Assembly: GCA_017999215.1 (NCBI GenBank)
Contig: JAGOBQ010000017.1
Coordinates: 1-18,051, forward strand
Reading direction: 5' to 3'
DNA length: 18,051 nucleotides
Source: Thermoanaerobaculia bacterium
GTDB lineage: Bacteria > Acidobacteriota > Thermoanaerobaculia > UBA5066
Numbering within the stretch: position 1 is the first letter of the stretch; each line of letters starts with the position of its first letter. Positions 6,954 through 14,150 of this stretch are shown piece by piece. The notes beneath the pieces are model-generated. The model saw nothing but the letters and a program-made list of their open reading frames with translations. It did no database searches and was not told the DNA's origin. A program made the position numbers and the translations under genes.

Positions 6954-8123
6954 ATGAGGGAAATCGTCCTCAGCCGATCAGAGCTCTTCGAGCGCGTCTG
7001 GAACACCCCGATGTCGTCCTTGGCGCAGGAGTTCGCGATTTCCGACGTCGGCCTGGCCAAGATCTGCCGACGCCACGGAGTCCCTCGGCCCGGCAGGGGC
7101 TACTGGGCGCGACACGCTGCAGGGCAAACGCTGAAGAGGCCCAAGCTGCCCGCGCCCCCGGCAGGCAGCGCTGAGACGATTCGATTCCTGATACCGGAGC
7201 CTCTTCCCGAGTCAGTGCAGAACCCGGCCAGTCCGCCGGAAGTCCTAGAGTGGATCGAACGCGAACAGCGCCCCGAGAACCGAATCGAAGTGCCCGCTCG
7301 CGTCGGCCGGTACCATCCGTTGCTCCAGAAGACCAGGGAGTCGCTCGAGCATCGGTATGGCGACTTCCGCGGTGCGCGGGTATCACGACGGGAAGGGCTC
7401 GACGTCTCCGTCGGGCCTTTGTCGGTCCATCGTGCCTGTCTCATCCTGCAGGCGCTCGTCGTCGCTATCGAGAAGCGCGGCTTCCGAATCGCGGTCCGGT
7501 CCGACTGGTCTCACCAGACGACGGTGCAGCTACTCGGTGAGGAAGTCGGACTGAACCTCAAGGAGACCTTCCGACGCCAGACCTCTCGTCCAACCCCCGT
7601 ACGATCGATTAGGGATGTTGGAGGAAGCTCCAGCAACAACGCGACCCCGCCCTACGAGGCCTCCGGGGTCCTACGACTGACTCTCTCTTCCTACGGCGTT
7701 GACGCCGTCTTCAAGGACAGGGATGGGGTACCGCTCGAATCCCAGCTCAACGAAATCGTCATTGCCCTCGTACGGCTCGCTATCGAAGTTCATCGCCCTC
7801 GACGTCTCCAGCGCGAGGAAGAGGAGCGAGGTCGGCGCGAGCAGGAGGAGCGGCGACGGGAGTTCGAACGGAAGCGCGACTGGTTCGAAGATGGGCGCAG
7901 CGCCTGGCTGGACCACGAAAGGCGTCTCGCCTTCCTGGCAGCACTCGAGGCCCAGGCCGCCTCTGCTACCGCCAATGACACGGTCATCAGCGAGTATGTC
8001 GAGTGGGCGCGCCGCTACATCGACTGGGCCGATCCGATCCGACGGCTGCTTGAGGCGCTAAAGAACGGCACAGCACCCGAGTTCGCCCGATGGCAGCCTC
8101 GGTCTTCCTTCGGTCGCTGGTAG
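6954..8123 (+). CDS. Uncharacterised 389-aa protein with N-terminal HTH
   Basis: The start ATG has GGAGG at 6945-6949. The N-terminus IVLSRSELFERVWNTPMSSL (4-23), then AQEFAISDVGLAKICRRHGV (24-43) and PRPGRGYWARHAAGQ, is a helix-turn-helix with a conserved basic tail. This N-terminus occurs in a widespread family of unknown function, often in accessory regions. Residues about 115-280 are a mixed alpha/beta region (RYHPLLQKTRESLEHRYGDF..., LSVHRACLILQALVVAIEKR). Residues about 281-315 are a highly charged Arg/Glu helix that probably forms a coiled coil. The C-terminal part (about 340-370) has EYVEWARRYIDWADPIRRLL. No catalytic motif is evident. The gene converges on the BREX-side operon (173 bp between stops), so it is a separate transcription unit. 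A regulator or DNA-binding accessory protein is the simplest inference. Confidence 0.8.
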   Translation: MREIVLSRSELFERVWNTPMSSLAQEFAISDVGLAKICRRHGVPRPGRGYWARHAAGQTLKRPKLPAPPAGSAETIRFLIPEPLPESVQNPASPPEVLEWIEREQRPENRIEVPARVGRYHPLLQKTRESLEHRYGDFRGARVSRREGLDVSVGPLSVHRACLILQALVVAIEKRGFRIAVRSDWSHQTTVQLLGEEVGLNLKETFRRQTSRPTPVRSIRDVGGSSSNNATPPYEASGVLRLTLSSYGVDAVFKDRDGVPLESQLNEIVIALVRLAIEVHRPRRLQREEEERGRREQEERRREFERKRDWFEDGRSAWLDHERRLAFLAALEAQAASATANDTVISEYVEWARRYIDWADPIRRLLEALKNGTAPEFARWQPRSSFGRW

Positions 8124-8296
8124 CCATGGCACCCGACGCTCGCGCTTAGCGTGGCGCAGTACGGTCCCCTCGTTCGCTCGACCGTCAGCCACGCACTTGT
8201 AGCGGCATCGCTGGCCGATGTGTCCCCTCCCGGGCTCAGAAGCAACCAACTAGCGCCAGCGATCGCGGTCTGCCGCTCGAGCTCGCGTGCCACGTC
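8124..8296. other. Convergent intergenic spacer, no gene seen
   Basis: The spacer lies between the stop of the 389-aa HTH gene and the stop of the SEC-C gene. Only short imperfect inverted repeats are visible (for example CATCG-CTGGC-CGATG near 8207-8221), without a T-tract. A minus-strand open frame starting with GTG at 8293 was considered and rejected. Confidence 0.5.
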
Positions 8297-9475
8297 CTAA
8301 TCGCCGTCAGTGTCGTTCCCAAATCGGCCGGTCCACGGCTTAGGGAAGTCCCGGGGGACCGCCCCGTAGCGACGGACCTGATCCACGATCTGCCGTAACG
8401 GCTCCTCGGAGGCAGGACGGTTCTCGGGCCGAGACGTGAGAACCGCCAGCATCGACTGCGGCGGGGCCGGGCCGCGGTCCGCGACGTAATGCAGGGGAAA
8501 GTTAGAAAAGACGACTAGGTTGAAGCGATCTACCGCCCCAGGCGAGGACGGCTCAATCGAATCCACCGTCGCCCTGAGTTCAGAGGCCAGATCGCTGCCG
8601 AGCGAGAGATCTGCCGACGGCGGCAAGTTGAGGTCGATGAAGATGACATGCGGTAGCGCCCGCTGTTGTTCGACCGCTTCGCTGAGTAGTCGGCGTACAT
8701 CCGCACGTAGTTGCCCGGAGGTTGCTTCACCCGGATGCCCCATCACACCCGGTCGTCGCCTGCTCTTCGCCTCAACCGTCAACGTCACGCCCGTGTCTCG
8801 ATCGAGCGCGACAAATTCGGGATGGCGGCGGGTTCCGTCCTTTTCGTTCTCGTACGACAGCCTGAAGCCGGCCCGAACGCAGACGGCCGCCGCGAACAGC
8901 TCCTGCCGCGTGCCTTGAAAGTGTTCTGAAAGGCGAAGCCTCTCAAGACCACGTCGCTGAAACTCCGTGTTGTCCCGAAGAGTGAACAGATCATACGAAA
9001 GGAGAAGGCACGCCAGAGTGGAACCCGTCGGAGTCACTAGCACTACCCCCTTCGAGTCGGCCGTGCTCTGTAGGAGTTGGCGATGCATCGCGCTCATCCA
9101 GTCACGGAGCGGATGCCTGCGACCCGCGGGTCTTCCGTCCTGTTCCTTCAGCCATGCTTGCCCCAAGCACCAGTAAAGGTAGAGGCGGAGGAAATCGGCG
9201 AACGTCCTCACATCCGAGGCACGGTAGTAATGCAGCACACTTCCCACCGCCACGAATCGGTAGCCTTGGTATTCCGCCGACACTGGTGGCCGCGCTCGAC
9301 CAAACGCCCCCTCCTCTTCGAGACGCCGGGCCTCCACCTCTGCGAGATGCCTGCGCAATGCCTCGCCGTCCGCCGTTCCCGACGACGGGCCGCTCGGCGG
9401 TCGCATTCCGCAGCACTTCTTGTATTTCAGTCCCGAGCGGCACGGGCAGGGATCGTTCCGGCCGACGGCCCTCAT
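8297..9475 (-). CDS. SEC-C zinc-motif protein with PD-(D/E)XK-like core
   Basis: This 392-aa protein starts with a SEC-C motif, GRNDPCPCRSGLKYKKCCG (5-23; Cys10, Cys12, Cys21, Cys22), a small zinc-binding element known from SecA and many stand-alone proteins. Residues about 37-180 are helical and aromatic-rich. At about 188-237 the order is GTRQELFAAAVCVRAGF (Glu192 on a helix), HPEFVALDRDTGVTLTVEAK (218-237), then SRRRPG. The spacing helix-Glu, P-E (Pro219, Glu220), then VEAK (Glu235, Lys237) matches the restriction-endonuclease-like PD-(D/E)XK pattern; a nuclease activity is inferred, not proven. VIFIDLNLPPS (277-287) continues the alpha/beta fold. It overlaps the 35-aa ORF upstream by 1 nt (TGATG) and is the last gene of the BREX-side run. 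It is more AT-rich than the core BREX genes (29/60 G or C at 8941-9000). Confidence 0.78.
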   Translation of the reverse strand: MRAVGRNDPCPCRSGLKYKKCCGMRPPSGPSSGTADGEALRRHLAEVEARRLEEEGAFGRARPPVSAEYQGYRFVAVGSVLHYYRASDVRTFADFLRLYLYWCLGQAWLKEQDGRPAGRRHPLRDWMSAMHRQLLQSTADSKGVVLVTPTGSTLACLLLSYDLFTLRDNTEFQRRGLERLRLSEHFQGTRQELFAAAVCVRAGFRLSYENEKDGTRRHPEFVALDRDTGVTLTVEAKSRRRPGVMGHPGEATSGQLRADVRRLLSEAVEQQRALPHVIFIDLNLPPSADLSLGSDLASELRATVDSIEPSSPGAVDRFNLVVFSNFPLHYVADRGPAPPQSMLAVLTSRPENRPASEEPLRQIVDQVRRYGAVPRDFPKPWTGRFGNDTDGD

Positions 9476-9582
9476 CAGCCCGGTTGCGTACGACCCTTCA
9501 CGGGGGCGATCAGTCGTGCCTTCGTCGACATCGTGCCTGCTTCGCGTTGCCGCGCCGTCACGATGACGTCTCGCCGCTTCAT
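9475..9582 (-). CDS. 35-aa basic microprotein, coupled to both neighbours
   Basis: This small ORF encodes 35 residues beginning MKRRDVIVTARQREAGTMST and ending APVKGRTQPG. Its ATG overlaps the stop of the ArdC-like gene (ATGA, 9579-9582) and its stop overlaps the start of the SEC-C gene (TGATG, 9473-9477). A strong Shine-Dalgarno, AGGAGG on the minus strand (9593-9598), sits 10 nt before the ATG. The exact bridging of two genes makes it a credible real gene. Alternatively it is a leader whose translation merely carries ribosomes to the SEC-C start. The product has a net positive charge (Arg/Lys-rich) and no membrane segment. I recognise no family; an RNA- or protein-binding partner of the SEC-C protein, or an antitoxin-like peptide, are guesses. 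Confidence 0.55.
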   Translation of the reverse strand: MKRRDVIVTARQREAGTMSTKARLIAPVKGRTQPG

Positions 9583-10682
9583 AGGGAACGTTCCTCCTGG
9601 GTCCTCTCTCGCTTCTTCTTTCGTTCCGGGATGGACGTCCGGGCCATGGTCTCGATGCGGCCGGCGACTTTCGCGATCAGGTCGAGCGAGACGCCGGCGG
9701 GGACCTGGCCGCGTTCGAGGTGCGTCGAGACGTACTGGGCGCTCGTTCCTGTCAGGCCCAGCCGCGACGTCACGACGTGCGTCGCCGCCTCGGCCTCGAT
9801 TTCCATCGCGTGGCCGCTGATGCCGCTTCGGCTCGGCCACCAGAAGTCCTCGTCCGAGCCCAGGTGTCCCAGGTAGATGTGCGCCAGCTCGTGGCACAGC
9901 GTGCCGAATCGGCTCGGCTCCGAATGCCCGGCGTTGATCACGACGAACATCTTGGGGGTGTCTACTGGAGACCTCCGCGCGTAGCCGGCGAGTTGCGACG
10001 AGAGAGGTTGCATCACGACCTGGATCTCGTCCTTGACAGCGTTTTCGGTGCAGAGACGCCACCAGTTCCCGTTCCAGGCTCCCTCGAGCCTCGCGAAATC
10101 GGTCAGATGACTCGGAATAGGTCGTCCGTCCGTCTGCTCGAGGTCGTACACGAGAAGGACGGGATGCATCGGTGCGAGGATGATGCGCGGCCGAGCATCT
10201 GACTTCGGGCGCCGGCCGAATCGGTCGAGCCAGTCCTTCTGCGTCGCATAGAACTCGCAGTCCGGGCTCTGCAGCCACACGAGCAGGTTGTTGTAGGCGG
10301 AAAACTTCTTGAACTTCGACATGAAGCTCACCGCCTCCTGGAACTTGCCGGAGTCGCCGTAGACCTTGCTCGCGTGGAAAAGGGCATCGATCGTCGATTC
10401 GGCTTCCTGGCGCGGCGGAGCGTCGCCGTGTAGCGCAACCTGGAGATCTTCGGAACGGAGCAGGCCGTCGACGAACGCACGTTCTTCCGCGGTGCCCTCG
10501 TGGTCGGCCAGGATGCCTTCGAGCGCCGGTTCGACCAGGAAGCGCCCTCTGAACCCCAGCTCCTTCTCGATCTCGTCCAGAAGCTCCCAGGCCGAGGGTC
10601 GGCGCCCCAGCCGGAGGAGGCGCATCACGACCTTCTGCGCCTGGTTGGGTTCGGGTTCGAAGAGTTGCGGCTGAATGTCCAT
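9579..10682 (-). CDS. ArdC-like / ImmA-IrrE-type zinc metallopeptidase
   Basis: The 367-aa product has an ArdC-like region at about 112-180 (KFKKFSAYNNLLVWLQSPDC, FYATQKDWLDRFGRRPKSDA, then RPRIILAP), the ssDNA-binding type of domain in anti-restriction protein ArdC. A metallopeptidase domain follows with HEXXH in FGTLCHELAHIYLGH (259-273; Glu265) and a downstream acidic helix HAMEIEAEAATHVV (291-304; Glu298 is the likely third zinc ligand), as in the ImmA/IrrE family. The first about 100 residues are helical and unassigned; the C-terminus is basic (ERKKKRER). I chose ATG 10682 because GGAGG lies 8 nt upstream (10691-10695); an in-frame ATG at 10703 would add 7 residues but has a poor Shine-Dalgarno. 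The gene follows brxHI by 29 nt. Roles could be cleavage of a repressor or toxin in response to DNA damage or phage, or modulation of the BREX modification step; both are inferences. Confidence 0.82.
   Translation of the reverse strand: MDIQPQLFEPEPNQAQKVVMRLLRLGRRPSAWELLDEIEKELGFRGRFLVEPALEGILADHEGTAEERAFVDGLLRSEDLQVALHGDAPPRQEAESTIDALFHASKVYGDSGKFQEAVSFMSKFKKFSAYNNLLVWLQSPDCEFYATQKDWLDRFGRRPKSDARPRIILAPMHPVLLVYDLEQTDGRPIPSHLTDFARLEGAWNGNWWRLCTENAVKDEIQVVMQPLSSQLAGYARRSPVDTPKMFVVINAGHSEPSRFGTLCHELAHIYLGHLGSDEDFWWPSRSGISGHAMEIEAEAATHVVTSRLGLTGTSAQYVSTHLERGQVPAGVSLDLIAKVAGRIETMARTSIPERKKKRERTQEERSL
9585..9598 (-). promoter_or_regulatory. Strong Shine-Dalgarno for the 35-aa ORF, overlapped by a palindrome
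   Basis: AGGAGG (minus strand, 9598-9593) is 10 nt before the ATG of the 35-aa ORF and lies inside the 3' end of the ArdC-like gene. It overlaps by two bases the perfect 10-bp palindrome GGAACGTTCC (9585-9594). This is the strongest Shine-Dalgarno in the accessory part of the operon and argues for deliberate translation from this point. Confidence 0.6.
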
Positions 10683-10711
10683 CTGCTCGCCCTCCGAAGT
10701 CATCCGAGGCC

Positions 10712-12811
10712 TCAGGTCACGAGGACCGGCTCCCCCATCACCGCCGCGTACCCCACCGGGTCCGACAGCCTCCTCCGCAGCATCGCCCGAGCCAGGTCCT
10801 CCGGCACGCACGCGGAGAACTTGAGGCCGTCGATGGCCTCGTCGACGAGGGAGGTCGGCTCGGGGCCGGGCGCGGAGGCCTTCAGGCGTTCGATCGCGGC
10901 GGAGACCTCGAGGGCGCTCTGGGCGCGGACGACGACGGAGAAGTTGTCGCGGGAGAAGACCCTGTTTCCCGCAGCCGTCAGGCCGTCCGCGAGGGCGGCG
11001 TTCGCGCGGAGGCCCGCCCAGGTCCACCAGCGGACGCGGCTCGGCGCGTCCTGCACGAGCGCGGTGCCCTGCTCGGGGAGAAACGCGAACTCCTCGCGGA
11101 GCTCTTCCAGCTTCGTCTTCCCTCGCTTCGTCAGGAGCGCGGGATCGAGGCCTTCCCGCAGCACGTCGCGGACGGCGCGGCAGAGGACGAAGCCGAGCGG
11201 CAGGCCGCTCCCGAGCCAGACGGACTTGCCGGGGGCGGCGATCCGATCCACGTAAGCGACGCGCTCGTCCCAGTCGAGCCTCGTCACGTGCCAGGCCTGG
11301 CCGCCGAGGAGGAGGACGGGGTCCCCTTCCTTCGCGAGCTGGAAGGTCGCAGGGTCGACCTTCCCAAGCTCCTTCGCGCCGAAGCGGACGGAGAAGAGCG
11401 GATCGGAGCTGAAGACCGAGAGAAGCTCCATGAACCGCCGACCGCTGAAGCTGGCCTCTCCTTCGGGGCCGAAGGAGAGGAGGCCGCCGTCGTCGAAGAG
11501 GAAGCCCTTCTCGAGGAGGAAGGCCTCGATGCGGACGGCATCCGGGCCGTCCATCGCCGCGAAGCCGGGCATCCCGGCCAGCCACTCCTGCCAGCCGTGG
11601 AGGTGAAGGCCCCCGGTCTGGAGGGTCAGCGCGAGGAGCTGCTGGGCGAGGATGTGAAACGGCGTCGACGGAGGCGCGACCGGCTCGACCCAGCCCTGGC
11701 GCCAGAGGCGCAGGATCCCCGCCGCAACGAGGAACGACGAGGTGTCCGTCGTCAGGAAGAGGCAGTTCCTGCGAGTGTTTTGCCGACGGCCGGTGCGTCC
11801 CATCCGCTGGAGGAACGAGGAGACCGTTCCCGGGGCGTCGATCTGGAGCAGCCGGTCGAGGTCCCCGATGTCGATCCCCAGCTCGAGGGCGCTCGTCGCG
11901 ACGATGACCGCCGGCTCGGGGCCGGCGAAAGCCGCCTCGGCGCGACGCCGCTCCTCGAAGGAGAGTGAGCCGTGGGCTGCGAATGCGGATACGCCGTTCT
12001 CGCGGAGGAGATAGGTCAGGTCCTCCACTCCGGCCCGGCTGTCGCAGAAGACGAGCCTCTTCTCGTCCGGGTGAAGGCGCCGGACGACGTCGGCCGCGTT
12101 GTCGACGCTCCCGACGAAGTCGAGACGGACATCCGGCTCCACCGGGGCGGCGGCCTCGACGGAGACGACGCGCCGTTTCCCCGCGCTCGACCCCGCAAGC
12201 CACCCCAGGAGGTCTTCGGGGTTCCCGACGGTCGCCGAGAGGCCGACGCGCTGGATGTCGCGGCCCGAGAGCCGGGTGATCCGCTCCAGCACCGAGAGAA
12301 GGTGCCATCCGCGGTCGTCGCCCGCGAAGGCGTGGAGCTCGTCGATGACGACCGCGCGGACGTTCCCGAGGAGGAACGCGCGGTCGACCTTCCGGGAGAC
12401 GAGAAGGACCTCGAGGGATTCCGGCGTCGTCAGCAGGACTTCCGGCGGATCCGCCTTGATCCGCCGCCGCTCGGAATCCGAAACGTCACCGTGCCAGAGG
12501 GCGGCCCGGCGGCCGACGAAGCCCGCGAGCTGCGTCAGCCGCGGCAGGAGGTTGTTGAGGAGGGCCCGCAGCGGGCAGACGTAGAGGACCGCGAGCCCCT
12601 TCCACTCCTCGGAGGCGACGCGCGAGAGGAGCGGGAACGAGGCCGCCTCGGTCTTGCCGCCCGCCGTCGGGGCGATCAGGAGGGCGTGCCCCCCGTCGAG
12701 GAGCGGGTCGATCGCCTGTTCCTGCAGAGGCCTCAGGCGCGGCCAGCCGAGAGAGTTGACGATGTGGTGCTGGAGCGACGGATGGAGACGGTCGAATCCG
12801 GACCGCTCCAC
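10712..12811 (-). CDS. brxHI: BREX type 2 helicase BrxHI (Lhr-like superfamily 2)
   Basis: This 699-aa DEAD/DEAH-type helicase has a complete motif set: RPLQEQAI (27-34), Walker A APTAGGKTE (47-55), TTPESLEVLL (128-137), Walker B VVIDELHAF (154-162), LSATVGNPEDLLGWL (191-205), HGSLSFEERR (280-289), VIVATSALELGIDIG (302-316) and motif VI QRMGRTGRR (335-343). The order and spacing are Lhr-like, as known for BrxHI, the helicase at the 3' end of type 2 and type 6 BREX operons. It would translocate on DNA or RNA during the anti-phage response; its exact step is unknown. The start is GTG with GGAGG 8 nt upstream, 3 nt after the brxD stop, so the two are tightly coupled. The length is as expected and nothing appears broken. 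Confidence 0.9.
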   Translation of the reverse strand: MERSGFDRLHPSLQHHIVNSLGWPRLRPLQEQAIDPLLDGGHALLIAPTAGGKTEAASFPLLSRVASEEWKGLAVLYVCPLRALLNNLLPRLTQLAGFVGRRAALWHGDVSDSERRRIKADPPEVLLTTPESLEVLLVSRKVDRAFLLGNVRAVVIDELHAFAGDDRGWHLLSVLERITRLSGRDIQRVGLSATVGNPEDLLGWLAGSSAGKRRVVSVEAAAPVEPDVRLDFVGSVDNAADVVRRLHPDEKRLVFCDSRAGVEDLTYLLRENGVSAFAAHGSLSFEERRRAEAAFAGPEPAVIVATSALELGIDIGDLDRLLQIDAPGTVSSFLQRMGRTGRRQNTRRNCLFLTTDTSSFLVAAGILRLWRQGWVEPVAPPSTPFHILAQQLLALTLQTGGLHLHGWQEWLAGMPGFAAMDGPDAVRIEAFLLEKGFLFDDGGLLSFGPEGEASFSGRRFMELLSVFSSDPLFSVRFGAKELGKVDPATFQLAKEGDPVLLLGGQAWHVTRLDWDERVAYVDRIAAPGKSVWLGSGLPLGFVLCRAVRDVLREGLDPALLTKRGKTKLEELREEFAFLPEQGTALVQDAPSRVRWWTWAGLRANAALADGLTAAGNRVFSRDNFSVVVRAQSALEVSAAIERLKASAPGPEPTSLVDEAIDGLKFSACVPEDLARAMLRRRLSDPVGYAAVMGEPVLVT

Positions 12812-12814
12812 CGC

Positions 12815-14143
12815 TCAGACCTCCAGCTCGATCTCGTCCGGGTCGCGCGCCGCCCGGGCGCTCCGCTCCTGACGCGTCAGCTCTGTCTCCGTCACGGTGA
12901 GGGTGTAGTCGCGGGTCGGGTCGAAGTCCGGGAACTGGTCGACGCGGTCGAGCAGCTCGGCCACGAGCTTCTTGAGGAAGACCCTCGGGGCCACGCCGAT
13001 CTTTCCGCCGAGCTCCCCGGTCACTCCCGCGGCCAGCCGCTCCACGAGCTCGTCGGTCACGTTCGCGATCCGCTCGGGAGCCGAAGCGCCGTCGCGGTAG
13101 ATGTCCCTCACCTTGCAGCCGACCTCGGTGAGGAGCGGACGTGAGAAGCCGGCGAGACGGAGCTGGACGGCGCGGGGATTGTCGAAGCGAGGGTCGCCCG
13201 AGAAGTCCACGTGCAGCCGCTGCGCGAGCGGCGGCAGACGCGTTGCTCCCAGGGGCCCCTCGTAGAAGGCGGGCGTACCGGTCATCACGATGTAGAGGCC
13301 GGGAAAGACCCCGGCGTCCACCTCGTCGATCAGCTGCCGCAGGGCGTTCAGGCCCTTGTCGCGGACGTCGGAGCGGACGCGCTGGAGCGTCTCGACCTCG
13401 TCGAGCGAGAGGACGAGTCCGGCGAAGCCGGAGTCTCTCAGCATGACGAGGAGCCCCTTGAGGAAGCCCATCGCGGCGAAGTGGTCCACCTCACCCTTCA
13501 CGAGGGCGTATCGCTTCACCTCGGCGGCGACGTTCGGCTGCCCGGAGAGCCAGGCGATGAGACCGTCGGCGATGGACGCGTTCCCCTCTCCCTGCGCCCT
13601 GCGGTAGGCCCGCAGCACCGCGCCGAAGGCCGGGGCGCGGCGGCTGATCTCGGCGAGCCGCGTCTCCATGAGCGCCGTCGTCTTCTCGACGAGCGCGGCC
13701 GCGTCGGCCTCGTCCACGTCTCCGCCGGCGAGGACGTCCTGCTCGAGGGTGAAGAACCACCCGTCGACGACGGCCCGGAAGGCCCCGCTCGGCGTGTCTT
13801 CGGTGGCCAGGCGCTCGACGAGCCGCCGGTAGACCGTCCCGAGCTGGTGAAGCGGCGTTTCCGTCTCGCTCACCTGCACCTCGGAGGTCGCGAAGCCCAT
13901 TCGCCGGGCCTTCTCCAGGAGCCAGCGGCCGAAGAACGTCTTGCCCGAGCCGTACTCCCCGCGCACGGCCTTGAAGCCCGTGCCGCCCCTCTTCACGTTT
14001 GCGAGCTCGGCGTCGAGGGCGACATCGAACCGCTCGAGGCCGACGGCGAGGAGGTCGAGTCCGTTCCTCGGCACGGTGCCGCGCCGGAGGGCGTCGAGGA
14101 CGTCGGCGCGACGCTGTGGACTGAGGGCGGCGGCAGCGGTCAT
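12815..14143 (-). CDS. brxD: BREX ATP-binding protein BrxD
   Basis: This 442-aa P-loop ATPase has KAVRGEYGSGKTFFGRWLLE (58-77) containing Walker A GEYGSGKT (62-69) and Walker B GLVLSLDEVETL (242-253; Asp248, Glu249). It then has a region with GLYIVMTGTPAFYEGPLG (282-299) that resembles the sensor part of the BrxD family. A C-terminal helical region (about 330-400) follows. BrxD is a component of type 2 and type 6 BREX systems and is needed for phage resistance as part of the ATPase set together with PglY. The ATG lies 7 nt after the pglZ stop, with GAGG 5 nt upstream, and brxHI begins 3 nt after its stop. Position between pglZ and brxHI is the canonical BREX type 2 order. Confidence 0.9.
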   Translation of the reverse strand: MTAAAALSPQRRADVLDALRRGTVPRNGLDLLAVGLERFDVALDAELANVKRGGTGFKAVRGEYGSGKTFFGRWLLEKARRMGFATSEVQVSETETPLHQLGTVYRRLVERLATEDTPSGAFRAVVDGWFFTLEQDVLAGGDVDEADAAALVEKTTALMETRLAEISRRAPAFGAVLRAYRRAQGEGNASIADGLIAWLSGQPNVAAEVKRYALVKGEVDHFAAMGFLKGLLVMLRDSGFAGLVLSLDEVETLQRVRSDVRDKGLNALRQLIDEVDAGVFPGLYIVMTGTPAFYEGPLGATRLPPLAQRLHVDFSGDPRFDNPRAVQLRLAGFSRPLLTEVGCKVRDIYRDGASAPERIANVTDELVERLAAGVTGELGGKIGVAPRVFLKKLVAELLDRVDQFPDFDPTRDYTLTVTETELTRQERSARAARDPDEIELEV

Positions 14144-14150
14144 CAGCGCC

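Noticed and set aside
8015..8293. Minus-strand 92-codon frame starting with GTG 3 nt after the SEC-C stop
   Set aside because: The spacing is operon-like, but it overlaps the 3' end of the HTH gene by more than 100 nt, has no Shine-Dalgarno and shows no recognisable motif.
10683..10703. Upstream ATG at 10703 as the start of the ArdC-like gene
   Set aside because: The GGAGG with 8-nt spacing favours the ATG at 10682; the upstream ATG has only a weak GAGG-like match overlapping the brxHI stop region. It cannot be fully excluded.
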